NCBI GenBank assembly: GCA_951217055.1
Contig: OX578285.1
Location: 64,103,406-64,167,405 of the forward strand
Direction of reading: 5' to 3'
From: Gerris lacustris
Lineage: Eukaryota; Arthropoda; Insecta; Hemiptera; Gerridae
Length of the DNA stretch: 64,000 bases
Below the pieces are notes generated by a model that worked only from the letters and a program-made list of their open reading frames with translations, was not told where the DNA came from and ran no database searches. The translations under genes were made by a program, and so were the position numbers. Each line of letters starts with the position of its first letter. Position 1 is the first letter of the stretch. Of the stretch, positions 48,448 through 58,590 are shown piece after piece.

Positions 48448-49930
48448 TAGCCTGACCCGCCAAACGTTGATTTGCCGTAATAATTATTTTTATTGAATAT
48501 TTTGGAAGTTAATTAAAAATAACTAACTCATTGTAAGTGTGAGGGGATGTGGTCTATGACTGAAAGAGGAATGGAACGCTATGGACGATAAGGCCTATCA
48601 AAATAGTGAGAAAGCTTATTGTGTGAGAATGATATGAGACCGGCTTCGTTCACATCCCTACTCCAAATTTTTTGCTGGGTGAAAAGTGAACCCGGAAGAC
48701 GCCTGGCGGGGATAACTGATCGATTGATAATAATAATTACAATAACCGAGAAATTAATTAAATAACCGGGCAAACAGCAATAATTTTTACATTTTTGTCT
48801 AATTGTTATCTAATGTTTCCTAATTGTTATCTCATTGTTATTATTAGATTTGTTATTTAATTGTTAATTTAAATTTTGAATATTAATTTGAGTATTTATT
48901 TATTCTCTTTCATAGTTATTTATTGAATTTTAATCCTTTGCTGTTTCTTAGATGTATTAAGTAGCTTTTTTCTAGTCATTTATTAGTACTTCAATGAAAT
49001 TTTTTGTTAATTCATTTCTGTATTTTATGTTCATGTTTATTCAAGAGTGCCTCTCCTGTGGCCCTGCTGTCACGTACCCTTTTTAAAATAAAAAAAATAA
49101 ATTAATTAAAATTGATCAGTTATCGACCACTGAGAGTTAAAGATTAGTACAGTTATAATATCGCTATTAAAAAAATTGAGGTTGGTTTGGAGGTAGAAGG
49201 GTGAAAATTTAGGGTTATATTTTTTTTTAATCCACTGAGTGTTAAAGATTATTACAGTACTATTATCGCTATTAAAAATGGAGGTTGGTGGTAATATGGT
49301 ATATCGGTGGTAAAAAAAGGGTAAACATTTAGGGTTATAAGCATTATTTAATGCCAAATCATAAAAATATAAAATTAAAAAAAATTGTCCACAAACTCAA
49401 AAAAATATTTTATTGGGGGGGGGGGAGGGAGGGTGGTCCTCTCTCATCACTAAGGGAATGTTAAAAGGTTAAAAGTTAGGGTTATAAGTATTTTTTAATG
49501 CCAAATCATAAAATATAAAATTAAAATTTTTTGTCCAAAAATTTAAGAAAATTAAATTTTGGGGGGGGCACCCTCATCACTTAGGGGTGGTAAAAAGGAA
49601 AAATTTAGGGTTATAAGTATTTTTTAATCCAAATCATAAAAAAATAATATTAAAAATTTTTGGCCAACAATTTAAGAAAATTAAATTTTGGGTGGGCCTC
49701 CCGCATCACTTAGGGGTGGTAAAAAGGTAAGCATTTAGGGTTATAAGTATTTTTAATGCCATAACATAAAATAATAAAATTAAAAAACTTTGGCCAAAAA
49801 AATCAAAAAATAAAATTTTGGTGGGCCCCCCCTCATCACTGAGTGGTGGTAAAAGGGTAAAAATTTAGGGTTGTAAGTATTTTTTAATGCCAAATCTATA
49901 AAAAATAAAATAAAACAATTATAATAAAAA
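48448..49930. repeat. CTAGCTGACCC element copy 2 with a 131-bp tandem array
   Basis: The head at 48448-48750 matches copy 1. It is split by a retro-insertion (48763-49098) and continues to six units of about 131 bp (TTAGGGTTATAAGTATTTTT at roughly 49330, 49467, 49604, 49736 and 49867), each with a G-rich segment and TCATCACTTAGGGGTGGTAA. Non-coding. Confidence 0.82.
48763..49098 (+). mobile_element. 336-bp A-tailed retro-insertion with 12-bp target duplication
   Basis: Flanked by AAATTAATTAAA at 48751-48762 and 49099-49110. Ends GTCACGTACCC then TTTTTAAAATAAAAAAAAT. Copy 1 of the host repeat lacks it. It is probably a 5'-truncated LINE 3' end or SINE. No recognisable coding sequence. Confidence 0.85.
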
Positions 49931-49934
49931 GGTT

Positions 49935-50440
49935 AGACGGATACGAAAGATTTACCTAAGAATGTTATTCCATTAGAATTCTTGGAATATTTACAAAAAG
50001 AACCATGTTTAATTATTTAGATTTTACCTTGGCTGGTTCAAACTTAAAGAAAAATCAATGTTGCTGTAAATAATTTGCAAAAACGTTCAATAAAACGTCA
50101 ACGTAACTTTGTATGAAAAATAATTGTAATTTGTAGATAAATAAAAGAAATATGTTTAAGCCTCCAAGGTACCAAAAAAATCATATGGACCTTTCTTGTA
50201 AACAACTGAATAATCTTTTATTGTGTAAATAATGAACCTAATCTTTTTCTAGATATTTGTAAAAACATAAAACTTGGACCTATTTTATAAAATTACGGGC
50301 ATAGATTCCTTCAGAACTTTCAGGGCTTTTGATATGGTAATTTTCAAACATCAATGAGCAAATGAGCTATTTATCAAAACTTTTCGACTTAGTTCCGCAA
50401 TTTTTCCGTGAAAACAGGCTAATGGGTTAGCTATGTTCAG
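49935..50440. other. Intron 2 spacer; nothing recognised
   Basis: AT-rich, with no domain-bearing frame. Confidence 0.4.

Positions 50441-50442
<2 letters not shown>

Positions 50443-50527
<85 letters not shown>
50443..50527. repeat. (TA)n microsatellite
   Basis: About 85 bp of uninterrupted TA. Confidence 0.96.
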
Positions 50528-50530
<3 letters not shown>

Positions 50531-50795
50531 ACCTTCCCTTATGTGCTGACCATTCATGCTGACTATGCAACAGGCCTCCTGAGGCTATATATACCGGAGG
50601 ACTTGCCGCCACGCGCTAGTCTCCAGTCTACGTTACACTTGTTATGTATTAACTTCTTAAAGTATTTGTTAATTCTGTTAGACTCCAACTTAATGTTGTA
50701 AAAGTAAATTCAATCTTATACTTAGTGTAGATGTAATTGTGTTTAATGAAATAAAATTGTTTTTAAAAACTTATTCAGTGGAATAGTGAAGTTAA

Positions 50796-50798
<3 letters not shown>
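50528..50798 (+). mobile_element. Possible solo LTR between two TA tracts
   Basis: TGTTACCTTCCC at the left, a TATA-like CTATATATACC (about 50585) and GAAATAAAATTG (polyadenylation-like, about 50749) in LTR order over 270 bp. No second copy, primer-binding site or target duplication was found, so this is a guess from layout. Confidence 0.3.

Positions 50799-50870
<72 letters not shown>
50799..50870. repeat. (TA)n microsatellite
   Basis: About 72 bp of TA. Confidence 0.96.
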
Positions 50871-50880
<10 letters not shown>

Positions 50881-50989
50881 TATAAAATATATAAATGAAA
50901 CATAAATGACATGAGACGTGTGGAACATGTATGTTATCTCCTTACACCAGATGAATCAGGAAACGACACTGATCCTGATCCCCTGCTTA

Positions 50990-51125
50990 GGGGTTAAGTC
51001 GTGTACAGTGCCATGAGGTTAAGTCGTCTAGTGTACCTTGTTAGAGGTTAAGTCGTGTGTTGTACCAAGCTACAGGTTAAGTTGGGTAGCTTACTTAGTT
51101 AGTAGTTAAGTTGTGTACCTACCTA
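50990..51125. repeat. 29-bp minisatellite, five units
   Basis: GAGGTTAAGTCGTGT-type units start near 50991, 51017, 51046, 51075 and 51105. Diverged, non-coding. Confidence 0.85.
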
Positions 51126-51129
51126 TAAC

Positions 51130-52440
51130 CCAAAAAATCCAAAACTTTTGCAATTAATTTGCCACAACCTAGTTTTATTACTTACTAACATGTTTTATAG
51201 GGTCAAGTAGCTTGTATAATTTACTATTATTATAATTTACATGTATAACCAAAATATATTTAATTTATAACAAATATAATATACGTGAAATATCACATAT
51301 ATTTTATTAAAAACTTAGAATATCGGCTGGAAAGCTGAGTGAAGTAAATTTTATAAATTCAATTTTTTTTATAACTAGGCTATAAATAGTGGAACGAACA
51401 TAAAACTCGTTAATACCAGGTTACATTAAATTACGATTACTCTGGTTTAGGTCTAAATTTAGGAATTTTCCTCTATAGACCACAAGCACAGCTGAATGCC
51501 GTTCATTGTTTGGCCTAATTCCATCATGAAAGGAGAGGCAAGCCTCCAGCGGTTTTTCCTGGCAAACTAGCAAACTCAATTTTGCTGCCCTTGCTCCGTA
51601 CCTGCAGTCTCTATTGAGAAATCCGGCCCTGTTTTAGTTATTAGACTATTTCCAGAATCATGTATAGTTATGTCTAATACACGTTTTTGGCACCGTAAAC
51701 CGAATTCATTGGTACAAAGCACATGGATCTATAGATACATAATATATACTTGGAAGAGGAATTGTACAATAATTTATTGCCACTTTTGAGGTTATAATTA
51801 TTATAAAAAGATGTGCACTTAAAAATGTTATAATTCTTAACCCTAACTTATACTACGATTTCCCTTCTATTAATAATTAATAATTGTCGTGCTAGAATCG
51901 TTATACGAATAGAGGGGTTTAATTATCCTTCAGCTGCGATTATTGGTGACACTGATTTAAGAGATGAGTGTAAAGTGTAAATGCACTAATTTAGGGATGA
52001 TTAGATTTAACTATGTACACAAGTTTAAGCTGAAGTCCGAATATAGCCCCTAACGGACAACCCTATAAACAATTTTCTAAAGTGCCAATATTTTTAGAAA
52101 AAGTTTCTTACGTGCACTTATTAAAGAGTTGTGAAATGATGACCCTGTTTTTAGGGAGCCCCAAATCTATCAGCAGTCCTACCTAATTGAATGCTCTAAA
52201 TGCGTCACGACAACTAAGTTATGTCTGCTGGAACCGGAACCCAAAGTACCCATTCATGATCACGTCAAAAATTAAACTAAGGATGGAGGCTGATTTCAAA
52301 ATCAACAAACAGTAACCCTAGCCTTGATAAACATAGAGTAAAATAAAATAAGTAAACATTTTGTGAAACCATTCATCTTCTATTTGTCTTTGTTTGTTTC
52401 TGCCTTTTTTTAGGAAGAATGTATTTTTGCGAACATTTAA
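51130..52440. other. Intron 2 spacer; nothing recognised
   Basis: Apparently single copy within the window. No splice-supported coding block on the plus strand. Confidence 0.4.
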
Positions 52441-52447
52441 AGCATTG

Positions 52448-52564
52448 TCATGAAAATTTAAACATTTCAAACACCGCCTGAAACCTGTCTAACACCGGCA
52501 AATCTGTGAATCCCAGAGAGGCATGGCATTTTTCACACCGATGATCCCATCGAATCCTTTCCAT
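52448..52564 (-). CDS. Unidentified small antisense frame with CEKC motif
   Basis: The 38-codon minus-strand frame from ATG at 52564 to TGA at 52448 reads RCEKCHASLGFTDLPVLDRF followed by QAVFEMFKFS. The C-x2-C pair resembles half a zinc site. The composition looks protein-like and no copy occurs elsewhere in the window. It lies 52 bp downstream (in its own direction) of another coding-like block at 52616-52783. I do not recognise a family. It could be a terminal exon of a nested antisense gene, a decayed transposon exon, or chance. Confidence 0.25.
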   Translation of the reverse strand: MERIRWDHRCEKCHASLGFTDLPVLDRFQAVFEMFKFS

Positions 52565-52615
52565 TCAGTATAGAATACATTTGTTGCGTTGTTACAGGAT
52601 TCGTGCTAAAATATG

Positions 52616-52783
52616 TTATCCTACATATAAATGCAGATCGGTAGAAGAGCCTAGCAAGTGGAACATAATCTTTTCTTTCGTTAGCTTGGCATAATTGACA
52701 CGACCTTTCCTGCTCCTCCCTCCAAGATTTAGAAGTTCCCCTTGAAACTTCATACTACGTGGCAACGTATCGGCTACTCGAGC
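52616..52783 (-). CDS. Unidentified antisense exon-like frame (55 codons)
   Basis: A consensus-like acceptor (TATTTATATTTTTAG) on the minus strand precedes a frame open from 52783 to TAA at 52616. It contains ARVADTLPRSMKFQGELLNL, GGRSRKGRVNYAKL and TKEKIMFHLLGSSTDLHLY. A GTAGGA donor-like site falls just before the stop. It looks like real protein, with no low complexity and balanced composition, and occurs once in the window. I cannot name it. It may be an exon of an antisense gene inside intron 2 or a relic of a mobile element. Confidence 0.35.
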   Translation of the reverse strand, partial: ARVADTLPRSMKFQGELLNLGGRSRKGRVNYAKLTKEKIMFHLLGSSTDLHLYVG

Positions 52784-52939
52784 CTAAAAATATAAATATT
52801 TATCGTAAGAATGACGTATAAAGTTTTACACCAATAGTTGATACCGTTAAGGAAATGATCTCGTAATTACCTCTATCCTAAACATTTTAGTTTGAATTGT
52901 GCGACTTCCGTCTTTAAAATTTGATTTTCTTCATCAAGT

Positions 52940-53520
52940 TTTTACTTTCTCATATAAAGAGAAAGTATTGTGATGGCACGAAAATTCGATTTTGTATTTA
53001 CACGTTTTGAGGTCCCTTGAGTCCAAAAAAGTGTTGTTTTTTTTTAAAAAATGTCTGTGTGTCCGCTGTCTGTATTCTTTGGCATACACGTTCATAAAAA
53101 TCATACCCCGAGGCAAAATCGAGAAATAATTTTTAGCTCCAAATTTGGGGCCGCTACCCCCAAAAAGTCTGAAAAAACGTGACAAATATATATTATTTCT
53201 CGAAAACGGTCCCGACGATTTTGATTAAAAACTTCTAAAATGTCGGCCATTTAAATACAAATCTAACGATATAAGCCGTTTTCCTAGGGAAAATCTAGTT
53301 CCTGGCAAAATAGCTTTAAACGCGGACGTAGAGAGGCCGGGTTCAATTACCCTCCGAGAAGAAGTTATTTTTATGATAAATTTTGATAAAATGTTCAATA
53401 ATAAATAAATGTATAAATGAAAACTCGAAAACTAATAAATGGAAAACACTGGGTTAAGTACTTATGAACTCGTATATGAGAAAGTTGGTCAGAGTTGTCT
53501 CGGACCGATTTTTTATTAAT
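52940..53520 (+). repeat. Interspersed repeat with ACTTTCTCATATAAAGAGAA hairpin end, copy 1
   Basis: Starts with an 8-bp stem hairpin (ACTTTCTC...GAGAAAGT) and ends near TATATGAGAAAG...CTCGGACCGATTTTTT. The inverse copy is at 55740-56335. A tRNA B-box-like GGGTTCAATTACCC lies at about 53338. The two copies flank RING exons 3 and 4 in opposite orientation. Confidence 0.88.
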
Positions 53521-53524
53521 ACAT

Positions 53525-54391
53525 TGTATGTCCTCGTTTTTTGCCCGATAATCAATAATAGCGCTTATGTCCTTTAATTTGGCTAGGCCATTTTGGTCTA
53601 TTAACCATTAATTCTTTTGTTTGGGCTGAAACATTTGTATCTTCAGTTTACATTGTTTCTTCACCAAGCGTGCATTCCGTAAAAAATATTTACGTCACTT
53701 AAAAATCTCGGGAACCATTATGCTGTATTGGCTGCCAAGTGAGCAGCTATATCTGGCCCCAAGTATACCACAATTATTAAACAAAAATTATATCTTTTAC
53801 TTTAGAATAAGTCTAAATAAAAGAATATAGATAACTTAGGGGTTGTAACGGTGGTCTAGGTGAGAAGAGGCCACTTCTACAGTTTCCCCTTTGCCCACTT
53901 ATTCTATGTAAAAAAAAAAAAATAATCCGGTCAAGTACATGGTTAGCATATACAATGAAGGGCTCGTAGGCCTCACGTCTTCATTGTATTCATTGAAGCA
54001 GAAAGAAATCTTTAGCTGCCAATTTTATATACTACTATATTGATTTTTATGCTTATACATATTTTTCCAAGTATATAATAAAAGTTGAAGAAAACCAAAA
54101 GAAGAAGAAATGAGTTTCGTGTACATTATTCCTTTTAAAGATTGTGATAAAAAAAATACATTGCAAATCACGACAAACGTTTATAAGTGGTTTGAATCAA
54201 CATGAGGGAGATATTAAGTACAAATCCAATAAGCTTTGCCTTCTCACTCAATACTCAATACAAAATAACACTTGATGAGCAAAAGAATGCCTTAAGAGAA
54301 CTATCATGTCCCCCTACATTCTACATAATATTGTCATAAGCTAAAATATATATATTTATTTATATCATTATTTTTATTAAAATGTCTTCAG
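53525..54391. other. End of intron 2; nothing recognised
   Basis: AT-rich intron sequence ending in the acceptor tract before exon 3. Confidence 0.45.
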
Positions 54392-54465
54392 GAAACTAAG
54401 GAACAGTGCTCAATATGTCTGGAAGGATTTATACCTGGAATTCTAGTGCGAACACTTAAATGCAG
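54392..54465 (+). CDS. Exon 3 of the membrane RING-H2 protein (first RING half)
   Basis: Acceptor ATGTCTTCAG, then 74 bp giving ETKEQCSICLEGFIPGILVR and TLKC plus two bases, then donor GTATGT at 54466. CSIC supplies zinc ligands 1 and 2, and LKC supplies ligand 3. The split codon AG|G (Arg) joins to exon 4, giving C-R-H-E-F-H. A three-copy repeat begins about 8 bp after the donor, so the intron is essentially that repeat. RING domains recruit E2 enzymes and promote ubiquitin transfer; with the TM helix in exon 1 this domain would face the cytosol. Confidence 0.9.
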
Positions 54466-54473
54466 GTATGTAA

Positions 54474-55289
54474 TATAGTTTATCTACGATTGATACGAAA
54501 TATAAACATTGCATCTCTGTTTAGATGCGTAGAAAATGATTCTTACTTACTTGGATTCATTGCGCATGAGCGATTCATTATACCTCTTTTTTCCGCCCTA
54601 GTAAGGAAAAAAAAAAGAATCCTTCACCTTAACGCACGATTAGCGAGTTTGTTTACATTTAACAAAACTAATTTGCTGTTTGTTTAATTAAAGTAATTGT
54701 TTACAGTGGCGTATCCAGGGAGAGGCACAGGGGGCACGTGCCGAATACGTTCTAAAACAGCTATTGTACTTGGGCGCTGTGAATTTTTTTTTTGGCGGGA
54801 GGGGGGGGGAGCTGCTTTTTGAATAAGTAGTTCCCTTTTCTTGTCTCCACTACGAATTCCCCCCCCCCCCCCCCAATCTAAACTGACTTAGAATGTGCCC
54901 CCTCCAGACCTAGCCGCTGGATACGCCACTGATTGTTTATATCGAGTTTTTAGTGAAAAACAATGATTGATTTAAGTGAATATATGACGAAAATGAGGAG
55001 AATAATACACCTCCCGAAATAATTAATTCGGCACAAAATAAAACTAATGAATTAATGTCATCTTTATCAAAAAAGAAATACGAACTTACATACAGGAAGT
55101 TTATTAAAAAAAAAATCTGTATTTATTATTAAAATCCAACAATCGTAGATAAAGTACGATACGCAACTCGTGCGAAAACTGCATTTTGCTTTGCTCGTGT
55201 GCTTTTACTACCCTCGTTATCGCTCGGGTGCAAACTCCACACTCGCATGCAAAATGTTACTTTCCGCCCTAGACGCGTAATGTACTATT
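54474..55289 (+). repeat. Three-copy interspersed repeat, copy 3, filling intron 3
   Basis: About 580 bp of the repeat plus a nested 228-bp MITE. A conserved frame reads NELMSSLSKKKYELTYRKFI near 55050-55108, without the stop of copy 1 in that part. With the other copies it suggests an N-terminal coding exon, perhaps of a tyrosine-recombinase (Crypton-like) protein, since LS-K-YE-TY-KF is typical of their N-terminal helices. That link is tentative. The element covers most of the 903-bp intron between the two RING halves. Confidence 0.87.
54704..54931. mobile_element. 228-bp hAT-type MITE nested in copy 3
   Basis: CAGTGGCGTATCCAG and its inverse CTGGATACGCCACTG are the termini. The 8-bp target duplication ATTGTTTA is perfect (54696-54703 and 54932-54939). 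The interior has G and C runs and no coding sequence. It is absent from the other two copies of the host repeat. Confidence 0.95.
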
Positions 55290-55368
55290 TTCTTCGACAA
55301 AATGCAAATAATTATGTTAAAAATTCCATGAATGTGAAATGCTTTGAGGAAAATGTATTATGTTACAG

Positions 55369-55480
55369 GCATGAATTCCACACAGACTGTATTGATGAAT
55401 GGCTTGTTAGAAATAGACTCTGCCCTCTGTGCAAACATCCGAGTTATCACATGAATCTGGTAAGCATCAGTCTGACATAG
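55369..55480 (+). CDS. Exon 4 of the membrane RING-H2 protein (second RING half, possible terminus)
   Basis: Acceptor TATTATGTTACAG, then G completing the Arg codon, then HEFHTDCIDEWLVRNRLCPL and CKHPSYHMNL. Zinc ligands 4-8 follow in RING-H2 order: H, H, C, then C-x2-C. Full pattern: C-x2-C-x14-C-x-H-x2-H-x2-C-x10-C-x2-C. The Trp of DEW and the Pro after the seventh Cys are conserved E2-contact positions. The frame can run on to VSISLT and TAG at 55478-55480, giving a 128-residue protein. Alternatively it can splice at the good donor GTAAGC (55460) in phase 0 to an exon I cannot find in the window. The choice between the two ends is unresolved. Closest architecture: short TM-RING proteins such as RNF24/RNF122; no orthologue is claimed. 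Confidence 0.9.
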
Positions 55481-55739
55481 TAGCAGTAATCCACAAACGT
55501 ACAACAACATTACCCCCACTAAACTACCAAACATCATAATTATCTAGTCTCTACTAGACCTTCCCAACTTATTATAACTAATAATTTACAACAAACTAAT
55601 ACTTAGTACACTAATGCTTCAAAATAAATATTATTTTTACATATTTATACCCGATTAATAATAAGAATTTGAATTTACATACGTCAAGGTAATTTATAGA
55701 CAAAAATAAAATGTGTCAAATTAGTCCAGTCAAATTAGA

Positions 55740-56335
55740 TGAAAAAAATCGGTCCGAGACAACTCAGACAAACTTTCTCATATACGAGTTCATAATTATT
55801 TAGCCCAGTGTTTTCCATTTATTAGTTTTCGTATGTAAATTTAATTATTATTGAGCATTTCATTAAAATTTATCATAAAAATAACTTCTCCCGGGCGGGA
55901 AATCGAACCCGGGCTCTCTCGGTCCGCGTTTTAAGCTTTTTTCTCAGGAACTAGATTTTTCCCGGGAAAACGGCTTATATCGTTGGATTCGTATTTAAAT
56001 GGACTATATTTTAGAATTTTTTAATCAAAATCGTCGGAACCGTTTTCGAGAAATAATTTTTTTTCACGTTTTTTCAGAGTTTTTGGGGGGTAACGCCCCT
56101 AAATTTGGAGCTAACATTCATTTACGATTTAGCCTCGGGGTATGATTTTTCTGAACATGTATGCCAAATTTCGTCAAAATCGGCCCAGTAGTTTAGGCTC
56201 CAGGCGTCTGCACAGACGACAGACATTTTAAAAAACCACTTTTTTGGACTCAGGGGACCTCAAAACGTGTAAATCCATCAAAATCTCAAAATCGAATTAC
56301 AATACTTTCTCTTTATATGAGAAAGTAAAAAGGGG
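55740..56335 (-). repeat. Interspersed repeat with ACTTTCTC hairpin end, copy 2
   Basis: Inverse of 52940-53520. It ends CTTTCTCTTTATATGAGAAAGT at about 56330. It includes a better-preserved B-box-like GGGTTCGATTTCC on the minus strand (about 55896-55910). No A box at tRNA spacing, so it is not a tRNA gene. Confidence 0.88.
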
Positions 56336-56760
56336 AAACTTTTTGGAAAGTGGCTTAAATTGTTCGTATGACTTTTCGTTCTAACATACTAAACGTTTCA
56401 GATGGTGGGGGGGGAGGGGGGCAATAGGTGATTTTTTTTGCTTTTTACCAAATATATCGAAAAGTATTGATATTAGGTGAATTATGGTTATTTACAAATT
56501 TGTTCTTTATTAAATTTCCAATAAAAATGGACTTAACATTTTTTTTCTAGCTCCAACCGTTTTTGAGTTACAAGCGCTCAAAATTATGTAATAAAAATAA
56601 AATAGGATTAGGGAGGGGCAAAATAACTGTATTATTAGGGATTTCTGACCTGAAAGCCCCACTCTACTTATTTTTCCATAGATTTTTGACTCCCTCTTCC
56701 AAATTTTTCATTGCTCTATTTCCACTCTATATGCACTCGGGTTCCATATCATGAAACTAG
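56336..56760. repeat. Repeat copy 1 (AGCTCCAACCGTTTTTGAGT)
   Basis: Inverse of 62600-62990, with a third partial copy at 61965-62140. Shared blocks include CAAATTTGTTCTTTATTAAA, TTGAGTTACAAGCGCTCAAA and TAGATTTTTGACTCCCTCTT. Confidence 0.85.
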
Positions 56761-56872
56761 GTACACGTTTTCATAATTATTCCCTTTATTATTACATAAT
56801 GTTTAAAATATATATATAAGAATTATATACTTATGACTTATGCCTTCTATCTACAATTATATTATTTATTGA

Positions 56873-58015
56873 AGGGTCGTTTTCAAATAAATTGGGCATT
56901 TCGCTTTTTCTAAATGCCGAAAAATTAAAAAAAAAATAGTTAGAAAATTTCGTCATTTTTGATACACCCTGGTCCCTTTACTATCCTAATTATACGCGAG
57001 TTCAATTTAGTTTGTTTTGATTTTTTAACGGTTTTTTTTGTATTTAAAGTCGTAATTTTTATGTCACAAACGTTACCATTGACAACTGCACTATTTAATA
57101 CTTACCTCAGTTTTCCTGCAGTAATAATCGTTCTAAATGAGCAATTTAATCACTTAACGTGCTCATTCATTTAACTTTATTCGTAAAATGTAAAACAATT
57201 ACTAACATGTGTCACATACGTTACCAACAATATTAGAAAAGTTAAAATATTTTTAGTTTCAAAGCTGATAATTTTAAAGTAATGAGCTGTAATTGTTATA
57301 AAACCATATTTTAAACAAAACAATATACTTCCTTGCATAAATTATTAGCAAAAGTAATTTTCAGAAGAAAAAAAATTCAAATATTTGAGTAACGTACGTG
57401 ACATAGGAAAATAAGTTGCATTGGGAAAATAAAAATGTAAAATACACCGATGAAAAAATCTTATTTTTTTAAATATTATATATTTTTATATGTCTTAAAT
57501 ATATTTTTAAGAAAAATCATTGCACTTTAATCATTGCAAAAAGAAACGATTTTACGCAAAATAATAAAAATTACAATAAAAAAATATTAAGTTAAAAAAA
57601 GATGGTATAACATGAGTAAGAATTATTTGTATCACAATTAATTCCCAATTTTTCATCCAAACGTTTTTCTTGGTGAAATGTTGATAATTCGTGACAAGAA
57701 ACACATTTGAAAATAAGGCTACTATCAAAAATTGAACCAAGTATCATTTTAATCTAACAACTATAACATATGTTAAATCTTTGTGAAAATTAGAAAATAT
57801 ACCCGGGCACAGTAACGTACGTGACATTTTTTTTTTTTTTATTTATTAAAAATTTTGTTGATTGTTGTATTTAAAATTTAAAAGCAGAAAAATGTTCCAA
57901 TCATTCTCCTTAAAAGAACGCATTTATTAAAATTAAAAATTTCCGTATACTTTCTGAGTTACACGTCTACAAAAGTCGGGGACATGAAATGCCCGATTTA
58001 TTTGAAAACGACCCT
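56873..58015. mobile_element. 1143-bp TIR element, non-autonomous
   Basis: AGGGTCGTTTTCAAATAAAT at 56873 and its inverse ending at 58015 form 30-bp TIRs with one mismatch. TAACGTACGTGACAT recurs inside near 57390 and 57809. No transposase frame, and no clear target duplication could be fixed. Confidence 0.8.
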
Positions 58016-58019
58016 GAAA

Positions 58020-58590
58020 TGTATATTTTATAAGTAACTGCCGATAACAGTTTAAAATATTATATTATTTTTCTTTGAGTCTAAAGTTAGAGTAATAACT
58101 AAACTTAAACGGAAATAAATCAATGAAAAAAGGTCGAATAAAATTAGCAAGCAAATCATGACATCCTACAGGTGGTAAATCGAGTCTTATTTTTATTTAA
58201 ACCTAATTCTTATCAACAATACCTTTAACATATTATATTCGTATAAAATAAGTTGTATTCAAATGCACATACCTTTCAAGAAGAGAATTTTTGATGAGAA
58301 ACATAAAAAACAGTAGTATCATCAGAATGAATTGCAGTATTGAAGAAGGCCGAAACAGGAATGACAAATGCAAGGGAGGAGGGGGTGTGCGTTCCGGTTT
58401 AAATCCCTGGCCCTTATACGTCTTTAATTAGTCAGTCATCCAACCTAGTATGACGTCACAGAAGCGCCCGTGAAACTCATTACATTTATTACGAAAAAAG
58501 TATTAATTAAAATCCATTTAAGCTATACTGATATTAATATTATTATAATATGTATTGTATTATTATTATTACTACTATTATTATTAATAA
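58020..58590. other. Spacer; nothing recognised
   Basis: Short AT-rich stretch with an ATT/ACT-rich tail leading into the Helitron. It may belong to intron 4 or to 3' flanking DNA. Confidence 0.4.

Noticed and set aside
55890..55915. B-box-like GGGTTCGATTTCC, possible tRNA gene
   Set aside because: No A box at tRNA distance and no cloverleaf. It is part of an interspersed repeat with an inverted partner at 52940-53520.
58340..58375. Another hammerhead-like TTGAAGAAGGCCGAAAC
   Set aside because: No stem II loop of adequate size and no cleavage site; too short to support.
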